Shown piece after piece: positions 23,048 through 30,958 of a stretch of 39,127 nucleotides of DNA. The notes beneath the pieces were generated by a model. It did no database searches, was not told the DNA's origin, and saw nothing but the letters and a program-made list of their open reading frames with translations. The DNA is from an uncultured Phycisphaerales bacterium. Its GTDB lineage: Bacteria; Planctomycetota; Phycisphaerae; Phycisphaerales; UBA1924. The first letter of the stretch is position 1, and every line of letters starts with the position of its first letter. A program made the translations under genes and the position numbers. The stretch spans positions 1-39,127 of the forward strand of contig CALLYM010000210.1 in the NCBI GenBank assembly GCA_937858155.1. The letters are read 5' to 3'.

Positions 23048-23730
23048 GCCGCACCGCCCTTCGTTCCCTCACCGGGGACGTGAACGAAGGTCGAGTCACG
23101 GTTCTTGACGACAACCTCGCCCGGCGCGATTAAGTGCCCCAAGCCGCACCGCGCAGCGAGGGTCGGGTTGTGCTTCAGGTTCTCCAGGTCTTGGGCGTCG
23201 AGGATGTCGTGGATCTCGCCCCAGACCTTCAGCAGCCGTGCGCTGTCGGCAGCAATGTGCTCCGCGTGATACCGGCGGACCAGCAGGAGGCTCGGGTGCG
23301 GCCGGCGCTTTTCCGCCCGGTCGATGATGTCGTGCAGGTGGTGCCGGACCTCGTCGAGGTACCCGTCCGCCCGCTTGAGCGAATCGCTGCAGGCGCGGCG
23401 GTTCCCCAACGCCCCCATCTCGATCGCCCATATGACGTACAGCTGAGCGAAGTGCAGGGCGACGATCGCTCCCACCCGGTGCTCGTACCCGGGCGTCCCG
23501 GGGAACACGGCCTGGAAGTAGGCCGCCTTGTCGGCGTCGGGCACGTTCGAGAAGCCCGACGTCAGGTCGAGCAGCTTGTCCCCCGTGACGCGGCCGGACA
23601 GCCGGTAGACCTGACCGGCCCAGCCGGCGAGCGCCTCCGCCCCCTCAACAAGTGCCCTCGTGAAGTCATCCTGCGGCCTGGTCGCCGCCCGATCCGGAAC
23701 CGCCCCCGCGGCCCCCTGCTGAATCCCCAT
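23044..23730 (-). CDS. Hypothetical protein, first phage gene at the phage/host boundary
   Basis: 228 residues from ATG 23730, with GGGAGG 6 bases upstream. Not recognised. Largely helical: TRALVEGAEALAGWAGQVYR, EHRVGAIVALHFAQLYVIWA, DEVRHHLHDIIDRAEKRRPH. The first ~20 residues are low complexity. The first 65 bases overlap, in another frame, the end of the methyltransferase reading frame. It ends TKGGAA and couples to the next gene like the other phage genes, which places it in the phage operon. No promoter is visible upstream, so either the operon is truncated here or it is read through from the methyltransferase. Confidence 0.6.
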   Translation of the reverse strand: MGIQQGAAGAVPDRAATRPQDDFTRALVEGAEALAGWAGQVYRLSGRVTGDKLLDLTSGFSNVPDADKAAYFQAVFPGTPGYEHRVGAIVALHFAQLYVIWAIEMGALGNRRACSDSLKRADGYLDEVRHHLHDIIDRAEKRRPHPSLLLVRRYHAEHIAADSARLLKVWGEIHDILDAQDLENLKHNPTLAARCGLGHLIAPGEVVVKNRDSTFVHVPGEGTKGGAA

Positions 23731-24724
23731 AACCGGCCTCCCGGAGTAACCGGGAAAGGCTGTCCAGCAGGTCCGCAGCGGCTATCATCAGGCCATTCGG
23801 GTTTCCGGGACTTTCAGTCCGGGTGTGCCCATTCTTTTCTGCAACCAGGTACACCACCTGCGACGCGCAGTGCTCTGCTTTTCCACGCGTCGGCGAAAAG
23901 ACCCCGTTCCCCCCGCCGCGCTTGTCGTCGCCCTCCTGGTAGAGCGTGGTCTTCTTGAACCCCGCGAGCTTCAGCAACTCGAACAACTCCGCCAGCGACC
24001 ACAGCCGCCAGTGGTACACAAACGCGTTCCGGAGCGCCGGCCCCTTCTGGAATTCAAAGTGAATCTTGCACACGATGCGGTTCGTGAACGGGTCAAACTC
24101 GGCCTGGTCCCACACATAGGTGAAGTGGGAGCCCTTGGCGTACACGCGGCGTCGTTCGGTCAGTAGCTTGTCCGCGTCCCACCCCGCATACGCGTCCATG
24201 AACAGCACGCCGTCCCGCTTCATGGTTCGGTGCACAATCTTGAAGTAGTTGAGCAGCGACTCGCGGGTGTCGAAGACCCAGTACGAGAAGTTCATCGCCG
24301 CGACCGCGTCCACCCCGCTGGCCTCCCTGCCCGGCGTCATCACGTTGCGCAGCAGCAGGCTGATCCGCCCCTGCTGATCTTCGTTCATCGCTCCCACGTT
24401 GTGCCTTCGCCCCCACTCCAGCACCGGCTTGTCGATGTCCAGGGCGACCGCCCGGTTCCCGCGGTGTCGCTTTACAAACTCGCACGCCGCCGCCGCCGAC
24501 GCCGCGAAGTCTTCCCTCAAGAACCGCAGGTCGCGCCCCGTCAGTTTCTTGAACTCGCGGGTCACGAAGTCGATCTCGTGCTCCACCCCCTGCACCGCCA
24601 GCTCGTACATCTTGCGCTTGTCGATATCGCCGCGCCGGACCACTTTCGCGGGCCGGGCCCGCTTTGCCGGTCCTTTGCGGGCTTTGCCCCTCGGTCGAGT
24701 CGTCCGGACGCGTCGTTTCGCCAT
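23666..24724 (-). CDS. SAM-dependent methyltransferase with C-terminus fused into phage DNA
   Basis: 352 residues. The N-terminal 30 are very basic (MAKRRVRTTRPRGKARKGPA). The core is a class I methyltransferase: EFVKRHRGNRAVALDIDKPV, DAVAAMNFSYWVFDTRESLL, KRDGVLFMDAYAGWDA, then HWRLWSLAELFELLKLAGFK and an ending QVVYLVAEK like that of related planctomycete proteins. After that (from 23833) come 55 extra residues, ending in Gly/Ser-rich GGRGGGSGSGGDQAAG, that do not look like the family and lie in or next to phage sequence. The likely native stop has thus been lost through insertion, deletion or misassembly. Substrate unknown. It is divergent from ugd. Confidence 0.75.
   Translation of the reverse strand: MAKRRVRTTRPRGKARKGPAKRARPAKVVRRGDIDKRKMYELAVQGVEHEIDFVTREFKKLTGRDLRFLREDFAASAAAACEFVKRHRGNRAVALDIDKPVLEWGRRHNVGAMNEDQQGRISLLLRNVMTPGREASGVDAVAAMNFSYWVFDTRESLLNYFKIVHRTMKRDGVLFMDAYAGWDADKLLTERRRVYAKGSHFTYVWDQAEFDPFTNRIVCKIHFEFQKGPALRNAFVYHWRLWSLAELFELLKLAGFKKTTLYQEGDDKRGGGNGVFSPTRGKAEHCASQVVYLVAEKNGHTRTESPGNPNGLMIAAADLLDSLSRLLREAGYGDSAGGRGGGSGSGGDQAAG
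23805..23823. repeat. Imperfect inverted repeat at the phage/host boundary
   Basis: CCGGGACT-TTC-AGTCCGGG, five central pairs plus outer pairs with one mismatch. It lies just beyond the conserved end of the methyltransferase, inside the fused tail. It could be a terminator remnant or part of an attachment site. No second copy is found at the left end because that end is outside the window. Confidence 0.35.
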
Positions 24725-24933
24725 AAGGGGGCGAGGTTATCGCCCGGGACCGGCGTAGGAAAGTCCGCGCCCGACCCCGCATGAACACCCCGCGAACATT
24801 TGCCGATACTGCCCCGTAGTCGGTGCACGTGTTTATACTCGGACCCTGCGCGATCCGCGGTCATCCGGCCGTCGACAGCGTGGGCAATGAACCAACGGCC
24901 CCTCGGGGCCTCTCGACAGAGTGGGAGCAAGAC
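24725..24933. promoter_or_regulatory. Divergent intergenic region, methyltransferase / ugd
   Basis: 209 bases that should hold promoters for both genes. The best -10 candidate for ugd is TATACT near 24834 within GTTTATACTCGG; no clear -35 is seen. A GGCCCC-TC-GGGGCC palindrome (24897-24910) lies in the ugd leader, and GGGAG precedes the ATG. Confidence 0.35.
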
Positions 24934-26301
24934 ATGCGTCTGACCATGGTGGGCACGGGGTATGTGGGGCTAGTGACCGGCGTGTGCTTCAGCAACACCG
25001 GCAACGACGTGACCTGCCTCGACGTGGACCCTCGCAAGATCGAGAAGCTCAAGAAGGGCGTCTGCCCCATCTACGAGCCCGGCCTCGAAGAAATGATGGA
25101 GCACAACTTCAAGGCCGGCCGGCTCCATTACACCCTCGACAAAGCCGAGTCGTACAAGAACGCCGAGATGATCTTCATCTGCGTCGGCACGCCCACCGGT
25201 GAGCATGGCCAGACTGACCTCAAGTACGTTTTCAGCGCGGCGGATGACATTGCCGACGCCATCAAGGCCCTGGGCCCGAACCAGAAGCCCAAGGTCATCG
25301 TTATGAAGAGCACCGTGCCGGTCGGCACGACGCTCAGTGTCCGCGACCACATCCGTGCCAAGGTCGGCCCGTCCATCCCCTTCAAGGTTGCCGACAACCC
25401 CGAGTTTCTGAAGGAAGGCGCCGCGATCGAGGACTTCATGAAGCCCGACCGCGTGGTCGTGGGCGTCGAGGACGCCGAAACCGGCAAGGTCTTCAAGGAG
25501 CTGTACGACCCCTTCGTCCGCAACGGCCACCCCATCTTCCTGATGGACGTGCCCAGCGCGGAGATGGTCAAGTACTGCGCCAACAACTTCCTCGCCACCA
25601 AGATCTCGTTCATCAACGAGATGGCCAACCTCTGCGAGGCCTACGGCGCGGACATCAACCGCGTGCGAGAGGGCATGTGCAGCGACAAACGCATCGGCAG
25701 CGCCTTCCTCTACCCGGGCCTGGGCTACGGCGGCTCCTGCTTCCCCAAGGACACCCTTGCCTGCATCATGATGGGCGACAAGTGCGGCATCGAGGCCACA
25801 CTCTCCAAGTCTGTCCACGCCGTCAACCAGAAGCAACGCGACCGCTTCTTTGACAAGATCACCGCCCACTTCGGCGGCAAGACCGGCATCGGCGGCGGCG
25901 TCGCGGGGCTCCAAGGCAAGAAAATCGCCTTCTGGGGCATCGCCTTCAAGCCCAAGACCGACGACATCCGCGAAGCACCGGCCCTCACGCTCATCCGCAA
26001 GGCCAACGGCTACGGTGCGACCTGCGTCGCCTTTGACCCCGTCGCCAACGACAACGGCCGTGAGGAACTCGGTCCTACGGCGACCATCACCAACGACATG
26101 TACGAGTGCATCAAGGGCGCCGACGCCCTGGTGGTGTCCACCGACTGGGACGAGTTTAAGAGCCCCGATTTCGCCAAGATCAAGAGCCTCATGAAGTCCC
26201 CGGTCATCTTCGATGGCCGCAACCTCTACCGTCTGGAAACGATGGAATCTCAGGGCTTTACGTACTACAGCGTCGGGCGCCGTGTGGTGAAGGCGAAGTA
26301 G
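24934..26301 (+). CDS. ugd: UDP-glucose 6-dehydrogenase
   Basis: 455 residues from ATG 24934 (GGGAG 6 bases upstream; the frame is open to 24823 but the conserved N-terminus MRLTMVGTGYVGLVTGVCFS begins here). It oxidises UDP-glucose to UDP-glucuronate with two NAD+, feeding polysaccharide and envelope sugar synthesis. Features: NAD-binding GTGYVG at 8-13, KSTVPVGTT near 125-133, the NPEFLKEG segment near 155-162, the catalytic Cys269 in GYGGSCFPKD, and KPKTDDIREAPA in the C-terminal domain. Length and motifs are complete. It stands alone, 37 bases before arsM, with no polysaccharide genes nearby. Confidence 0.97.
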   Translation: MRLTMVGTGYVGLVTGVCFSNTGNDVTCLDVDPRKIEKLKKGVCPIYEPGLEEMMEHNFKAGRLHYTLDKAESYKNAEMIFICVGTPTGEHGQTDLKYVFSAADDIADAIKALGPNQKPKVIVMKSTVPVGTTLSVRDHIRAKVGPSIPFKVADNPEFLKEGAAIEDFMKPDRVVVGVEDAETGKVFKELYDPFVRNGHPIFLMDVPSAEMVKYCANNFLATKISFINEMANLCEAYGADINRVREGMCSDKRIGSAFLYPGLGYGGSCFPKDTLACIMMGDKCGIEATLSKSVHAVNQKQRDRFFDKITAHFGGKTGIGGGVAGLQGKKIAFWGIAFKPKTDDIREAPALTLIRKANGYGATCVAFDPVANDNGREELGPTATITNDMYECIKGADALVVSTDWDEFKSPDFAKIKSLMKSPVIFDGRNLYRLETMESQGFTYYSVGRRVVKAK

Positions 26302-26338
26302 GTCACTCGTGGTTGCGGCAAGCATCCAAGAGGGCATC

Positions 26339-27238
26339 ATGACCCATGATGCCACGCAACACCACGACGCGACGCTCCGTCAGGTCCGTGAGGGGTATGC
26401 AAACATCGCCCGCCATGGCACGTGGAACGCTGCCAGAGATGCCGCTGGTAATGGCTCCTGCTGCTCGCCCGGAGGTGGGTGCTGCGGCCCCAGCGCAGGC
26501 TGGACGCCCGAAGGCCTCGCTCGCGCAATCGGGTACGCCAACGATGAACTCGACCTCATCCCGCAGGACGCGAACCTGGGTCTCTCCTGCGGCAACCCGA
26601 TGGCCATTGCATCGCTGAAACCTGGGAACATCGTGCTCGACCTTGGCAGCGGAGCGGGCTTTGACTGCTTCCTGGCGGGGCCCAAGGTGGGCGCATTGGG
26701 GCGCGTGATCGGCGTTGATATGACGCCGGAGATGGTCTCCAAGGCCCGCGCGGGCATTGCTGAGTATTCGCGCCGTGTCGGCCTGAAAAACGTCGAGTTC
26801 CGCCTCGGAGAAATCGAGAACCTGCCCGTCGCCGACGCGAGTGTCGACGTCGTCATCTCCAACTGCGTCCTGAACCTCTCGCCCGACAAGGCGCGTGTGT
26901 GGAAGGAAGTCTCACGAGTCCTGAGGCCCGGCGGGCGTGTCGCGGTGAGTGACATTGCGCTCCTCCGCCCACTCCCGGAAGCTGCCCGGGCCGATGTGGA
27001 GGCTCTGGTGGGCTGCATCGCGGGCGCGAGCCTGATTACCGAGATGAGAGATCACATGCAGTCCGCGGGGCTTGACGGGATACGCCTCTCACCCAAGTCT
27101 GAGTATGTCGAAGTAATGGTGCAGGCCGGCGACCCGCTCTACCAGCGCATCCTCGCGTCGCTGCCGGCGGGGAGCAGGGTGAGCGACTACGTGACGAGCG
27201 TGGACATCAGCGCAACCAAGCCTGCATCGCGCATGTAG
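26339..27238 (+). CDS. arsM: Arsenite S-adenosylmethionine methyltransferase
   Basis: 299 residues from ATG 26339 (GAGGG upstream). ArsM adds methyl groups from SAM to As(III), giving volatile or less toxic species. SAM-binding motif LDLGSGAGFDCFLAG at about 100-114. The three conserved arsenic-binding Cys are in the expected places: Cys84 (LSCGNP), Cys176 (SNCVLNL) and Cys226 (VGCIAGA). The N-terminus has an additional Cys cluster CCSPGGGCCG at 41-50, also seen in some bacterial ArsM and possibly a metal pocket. No ArsR, ArsB or ArsC gene is adjacent, and no operator is recognisable. It may be co-transcribed with ugd. Confidence 0.93.
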   Translation: MTHDATQHHDATLRQVREGYANIARHGTWNAARDAAGNGSCCSPGGGCCGPSAGWTPEGLARAIGYANDELDLIPQDANLGLSCGNPMAIASLKPGNIVLDLGSGAGFDCFLAGPKVGALGRVIGVDMTPEMVSKARAGIAEYSRRVGLKNVEFRLGEIENLPVADASVDVVISNCVLNLSPDKARVWKEVSRVLRPGGRVAVSDIALLRPLPEAARADVEALVGCIAGASLITEMRDHMQSAGLDGIRLSPKSEYVEVMVQAGDPLYQRILASLPAGSRVSDYVTSVDISATKPASRM

Positions 27239-27341
27239 CGACGGGCCGCTGCGTCCGTGCGAATCGTGCGCGTCACGTCCGCCCACTCAATCGTCTCCCA
27301 GGGTGGTATCATGCCCGTTGAACCTCAACGGAGCACCACCC

Positions 27342-28493
27342 ATGAAAACACTCAGACACACCCGCCTCGCCCCCACCCTTCTGCTGACACTGGGCATATT
27401 CACGGGCCTCACCGCGTGCGAAGAGAAAGCACCGCCGCCGGTTGCCAAGCCGACAACCCCCGCACCTGCCCCGGCCCCCGCCGCGGCCCCCGCGGAAGCG
27501 CCCAAGCCCGCACTCCCGGCAGGGCACCCTGACATCACAAAGCCGTCGACGCCTTCCGCCCCCGCCACCAAGCCGTCGGGTTCCAAGAAGTACACCTTCG
27601 GCGTCATCGCCAAGAGCCAGGGCAACCCGGTCTTCCAGGCCGCCCGCGTGGGCGCGATGGACGCCGCGAAGGAACTCACGAAGGACGGCATCGAAGTCAC
27701 CGTGGATTGGCGCACGCCCAACAACGAGGATGCCCAGCAGCAGGCCCAGTACATCGAGCAACTGGTCACCAGCGGCGTGGACGGCATCGCCATCAGCGTC
27801 ACCGACGCCAAGGTGCTGACCAGCGCCATCAACTCGGCGGTCGACAAGGGCGTCCCCGTGGTCTGCTTCGATAGCGACGCCCCCGACAGCAAGCGATTTG
27901 CCATGTACGGGATGGACGACTTTGAGTCCGGCCAGAAGCTCGGCGAGCAGATGGCAAAGGCCATGGGCGATAAGGGTGACAAGAGCGTCAAGGGAGTGGT
28001 CGCGATCCTCGCGGGCAACCAGAACGCGACCAACCTTCAGTCCCGCGTCCGCGGCGTGAAGGACGCTCTCTCGCACTACAAGAACATCACCGTCAAGGAT
28101 ACCTACTACCACGTCGAGACCGCGGCGGAGGCCGTTGCCAAGGTGCAGCAGGTTCAGAACGCCAACCCCGATATCACCGGCTGGGCCATGGTCGGTGGCT
28201 GGCCCCTGTTCAGCAAGCAGGCGCTGGACGGCGTCGCCGACAAGGGCGTCAAGGTGGTTGCCATCGATATCGTGGACACCGAGCTCGCGTACGTAAAGAG
28301 CGGCCAGGTCCAGATGCTCGTAGGACAGAACTGCTGGGGCTGGGGCAACGAGAGCGTCAAGATCCTTTACGACTTTGTTCACAACGGCAAGAAGCCCGCG
28401 ACCCCGGTCATCAAGGCCCCCGTGGACATCGTGACCGCCGAAAATGTCGCTGAGTTTGAGGGCATGTGGAAGAAGTGGACCAGCGGCAAGTAA
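27342..28493 (+). CDS. Lipoprotein sugar-binding protein of an ABC transporter (RbsB-type)
   Basis: 383 residues from ATG 27342 (GGAG 8 bases upstream). Signal and lipobox: MKTLRHTRLAP, hydrophobic core, LTAC-EEK, so it is anchored to a membrane. Residues ~25-75 are a Pro/Ala-rich tether. From ~80 a type I periplasmic binding protein fold: KYTFGVIAKSQGNPVFQAAR, QYIEQLVTSGVDGIAISVTD, VPVVCFDSDAPDSKRFAMYG, VAILAGNQNATNLQSRVRG, and VGQNCWGWGNESVKILYDF near the end. This class delivers ribose, xylose or related sugars. The partner ATPase lies downstream after a terminator, and no permease gene is present here. Confidence 0.92.
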   Translation: MKTLRHTRLAPTLLLTLGIFTGLTACEEKAPPPVAKPTTPAPAPAPAAAPAEAPKPALPAGHPDITKPSTPSAPATKPSGSKKYTFGVIAKSQGNPVFQAARVGAMDAAKELTKDGIEVTVDWRTPNNEDAQQQAQYIEQLVTSGVDGIAISVTDAKVLTSAINSAVDKGVPVVCFDSDAPDSKRFAMYGMDDFESGQKLGEQMAKAMGDKGDKSVKGVVAILAGNQNATNLQSRVRGVKDALSHYKNITVKDTYYHVETAAEAVAKVQQVQNANPDITGWAMVGGWPLFSKQALDGVADKGVKVVAIDIVDTELAYVKSGQVQMLVGQNCWGWGNESVKILYDFVHNGKKPATPVIKAPVDIVTAENVAEFEGMWKKWTSGK

Positions 28494-28522
28494 CGCCCCA
28501 TTCCAGCAATCGATCAGTGAAG

Positions 28523-28547
28523 CCCACGCACGACCGTGGGTTTTTTT
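28523..28547 (+). terminator. Rho-independent terminator
   Basis: CCCACG (28523-28528), loop CACGAC, CGTGGG (28535-28540), then seven T (28541-28547), 30 bases after the sugar-binding protein stop. It separates the binding protein from the ATPase gene. Confidence 0.92.
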
Positions 28548-28601
28548 ACCCGCGGGCGCAGCACCCGTACCCTCCGCCATGATCCCCCGCCAGAACTTCT
28601 C

Positions 28602-28781
28602 TTCCGGCGTATCTACGTCACCGACATCTCCCAGCGGGAGGCCATCGGCCGTGTTCACGGTGATGTCTTTGCGCACATCCGTCCGGCCACCGCCATGCTG
28701 GAAGTTTCGCGCCTCATCGATCCCGCCATGCTCGTCGAGATCGAAGCCGACGCCATCGTCGCCCACGACTTCAATGGCTAA
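28602..28781 (+). pseudogene. RidA (YjgF/UK114) family fragment, C-terminal half only
   Basis: The frame 28602-28781 reads RRIYVTDISQREAIGRVHGD, then VFAHIRPATAMLEVSRLIDP and AMLVEIEADAIV, the second half of a RidA-type enamine/imine deaminase, ending in a stop at 28779-28781. The first half (about 60 residues with the active-site start) is absent: upstream in this frame lie only the terminator and unrelated codons. The conserved active-site Arg (HIRPATAM) and the Glu near the C-terminus (LVEIEAD) remain. Without a start or ribosome site it is probably a decayed gene. The rest of 28548-28827 holds nothing else I can support. Confidence 0.75.
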
Positions 28782-28827
28782 GACTCTGTTGCCGAGTTGA
28801 CCGCATCCAACCGCTGTGCTTCTGTCC

Positions 28828-30417
28828 ATGCCCCTCCTCACCGCATCCCACATCTCCAAGCGATTCGGCCATACGCAGGCCCTGGACGACGTCTCAGTGA
28901 CGTTCGAACGTGGTGAAGTCCACGCCCTCATGGGCGAGAACGGCGCCGGGAAAAGCACGCTGGGCAAGTGCATCGCCGGCCTGCACAGGCAGGACGCGGG
29001 CACCATCACGCTCGACGGCCGCGCGCTCATTCCAGGCGACTTGGACGACGCATTCGACGCGGGGATGAGGCTGGTGCACCAAGAGCTCGCACAGTGCCCG
29101 AACCTGAGCGTCGCTGAAAACCTCTGCCTCCACGACATCCCCGTCCGCGGCGGTGCGCGACGCTCTGGCGTGTCCCTCGTGGACTTCCGCGCCATGCGAG
29201 AGCGCGCCGCGCGCCTCGTGCACGCCTTGGACCCTTCTATTGATGTCGAAGCCCCGCTGGGCCTCCTCAGCCCCGGGCGACGCCAGATCTGCCAGATCGC
29301 TGCTGCCCTCGACGACGGTTCTTCTCCCGGGAGCAAGGCGAAGGGCCGCCCCAAGGTCATTGTGTTCGACGAGCCCACCAGCTCCCTGTCCGTGTCCGAG
29401 GCCGACCGGCTCATCGAAATCACGCGGGCACTCGCGAAGAGCGGCATCACAGTCATCTACGTGAGCCACCGCATGGGTGAGATTTTCCAGGTCTGCGATC
29501 GTGTCACCGTTCTGCGAGATGGAAAGTTTGTCGCCACGAACGTCGTCAAAGAGATCGATGAGCCCACCCTTGTCGAGCAGATGATCGGCCGCCGCATCGA
29601 GACCGCCCGGCGTGGCGAGTTCGGAAAGGCCCGCACTGCCCGCGCGGAGGAAGCGGCGCACCGCGAAGTGGTCCTCGATGTCCGAAACGTCGCCGCACCC
29701 GGACGGCTGAAGGGCGTTTCCCTCCAGGTCCATGCCGGCGAAGTTGTCGGAGTGGGGGGCCTGGTCGGGGCCGGCCGCAGCGAACTGCTCGATGCGATCT
29801 TTGGCCTCGACCCCCTCGCGGACGGCGAGGTGCGCGTCTCGGGTCAATTGGTCGACCGTGCCTCACCCCGCGGCACCATCGCGGCACGGATGGGCTACGT
29901 GCCCGAGGACCGCCGCAACCAGGGGCTCTTTTTTCTGCTCGGCGTGGGAGAGAACACCGTGCTGCCGTTCATGCCCTCGCTGGCCGGCGCCTTGGGGTTC
30001 CGTCGGCGAGGTGCTGAACAGAGTGTAGTGGCGGAAAAGTTCGCGGACTTCCGCGTCAAGGCCGCGAGCCCATCCAGCCTCCCGGGCGAGCTCTCCGGCG
30101 GGAATCAGCAAAAACTCCTGATCGCCCGGTGGATGGGACGTGGCACACGCGTGTTGCTCTTGGACGAACCAACGCGAGGCATCGACGTAGGCACCAAAAA
30201 CGAGGTGTACCGCCTCATCCGTCAGGCGGCGGACGCCGGGTGCGCGATCCTGCTGGTCTCCAGCGAAATGCCCGAACTGCTCGCGCTCTCCGACCGGGTA
30301 CTCGTCATGTGCGAGGGCGCTATCACCGGTGAACTGACCGGCGAAGGCCTGACGCAGGCAAACATCCTCCGGCTCGCGACCGCCAGCGACGCGCGGAAAG
30401 CCGCCGCAGGGGTGTGA
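28828..30417 (+). CDS. Sugar ABC transporter ATP-binding protein, two fused ATPase domains (RbsA/MglA type)
   Basis: 529 residues from ATG 28828 (a GTG 12 bases upstream is also possible; neither has a strong ribosome site). First domain: Walker A GENGAGKST at 36-44, degenerate signature LSPGRRQICQIAAAL near 148, Walker B VIVFDEPTSSLS, and the switch His in YVSHRM. Second domain: the usual degenerate Walker A GLVGAGRSE near 310, YVPEDRRNQGLF, signature LSGGNQQKLLIARWM near 420, and VLLLDEPTRGIDVG. This is the carbohydrate-uptake class 2 arrangement. It fits the RbsB-type binding protein upstream, but no RbsC-type permease follows; the next gene is convergent. Confidence 0.93.
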   Translation: MPLLTASHISKRFGHTQALDDVSVTFERGEVHALMGENGAGKSTLGKCIAGLHRQDAGTITLDGRALIPGDLDDAFDAGMRLVHQELAQCPNLSVAENLCLHDIPVRGGARRSGVSLVDFRAMRERAARLVHALDPSIDVEAPLGLLSPGRRQICQIAAALDDGSSPGSKAKGRPKVIVFDEPTSSLSVSEADRLIEITRALAKSGITVIYVSHRMGEIFQVCDRVTVLRDGKFVATNVVKEIDEPTLVEQMIGRRIETARRGEFGKARTARAEEAAHREVVLDVRNVAAPGRLKGVSLQVHAGEVVGVGGLVGAGRSELLDAIFGLDPLADGEVRVSGQLVDRASPRGTIAARMGYVPEDRRNQGLFFLLGVGENTVLPFMPSLAGALGFRRRGAEQSVVAEKFADFRVKAASPSSLPGELSGGNQQKLLIARWMGRGTRVLLLDEPTRGIDVGTKNEVYRLIRQAADAGCAILLVSSEMPELLALSDRVLVMCEGAITGELTGEGLTQANILRLATASDARKAAAGV

Positions 30418-30420
30418 TCC

Positions 30421-30939
30421 TTACTGCCAAGATACACCGCTCGTGCGCAGCAGCGTTTTGAACCCCTCGCCGAACACAAAGTTGTGCGCCGGGAACGACA
30501 AGCCCTGCATGTTGTTGTCGATATGGCTGAACATAAGGTCGATCTGGCCGATGACCCGCGCAGGGTTCGCCGCGCCGGCGGACGGCTCGATCAGCTCCAC
30601 GACACCGCTCGTGCTCGCACCGCTCTTGTCCATCTGCACGATGGTCGCTGTGTACCGCAACGTAGCGCCCGGCCCGGCATCCTCTGCGAGTTCCGCCTTC
30701 CCCACCTTGGCCAGAATGACCTTCTCCCGGAAGCCCTCGCTGTGCCCCACGAGGATGCCCGCGGTCTGCGCCATCCCCTCCACAATCAGGCTCGCCGGCA
30801 TTACGGGCAGCGCCGGGCCCAGATCATCCGCCGCGAAGTGATCGTGCAGGTGTTCTTCCGCGAGCGAGACGTGCTTCACCGCGACCAGGCGTTTGCCGGG
30901 CTCCAGCGAGACGACGCGATCAATCCACATCCAACGCAT
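30421..30939 (-). CDS. FabZ-like (3R)-hydroxyacyl-ACP dehydratase
   Basis: 172 residues from ATG 30939, 19 bases after the ACP stop; no clear ribosome site. Hotdog fold with the FabA/FabZ active-site pattern: DHFAADDLGPALPVMPASLI, His34 and Glu54 (VEGMAQTAG). The ALPVMPA segment replaces the usual FPGxPVMPG, and a longer loop follows the His. It would dehydrate 3-hydroxyacyl-ACP in fatty acid or related synthesis. It works with the adjacent ACP and second dehydratase. It converges with the ABC ATPase gene with only 3 bases between stops and no terminator visible. Confidence 0.8.
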   Translation of the reverse strand: MRWMWIDRVVSLEPGKRLVAVKHVSLAEEHLHDHFAADDLGPALPVMPASLIVEGMAQTAGILVGHSEGFREKVILAKVGKAELAEDAGPGATLRYTATIVQMDKSGASTSGVVELIEPSAGAANPARVIGQIDLMFSHIDNNMQGLSFPAHNFVFGEGFKTLLRTSGVSWQ

Positions 30940-30958
30940 GGGGGAGGTTCTGGGGTGC

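Larger units (their letters stand above)
20819..23061 (-). repeat. Dispersed stop/ribosome-site/start element between early phage genes
   Basis: Near-identical minus-strand sequence AAGGCGGTGCGGCATGA or a variant at seven successive gene junctions: 23044-23061, 22817-22834, 22083-22100, 21817-21835, 21452-21474, 21211-21227 and 20819-20836. Each carries AAGG-N-GGTG (one mismatch to the extended ribosome site AAGGAGGTG), then the stop and start codons fused. Upstream proteins therefore end KGGAA, KGGAA, EGGAA, KGGGS, VRRG, EGGVD and KGGG. Weaker versions occur at 19438, 9321 and 6121. Confidence 0.75.

Noticed and set aside
24897-24910. GGCCCCTCGGGGCC as a riboswitch or terminator before ugd
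   Set aside because: The loop is only two bases, there is no T-run, and short GC palindromes are expected by chance at this base composition.
24970-26355. A 461-codon minus-strand frame opposite ugd
   Set aside because: An antisense shadow of a highly conserved dehydrogenase; the protein is low-complexity (many D, G, V, A) with no family features.
27309-29456. A 715-codon open frame on the minus strand antisense to the binding-protein and ATPase genes
   Set aside because: It is a mirror of two well-recognised genes in GC-rich DNA. The translation shows no domain, and it crosses a clear terminator and two transcription units.
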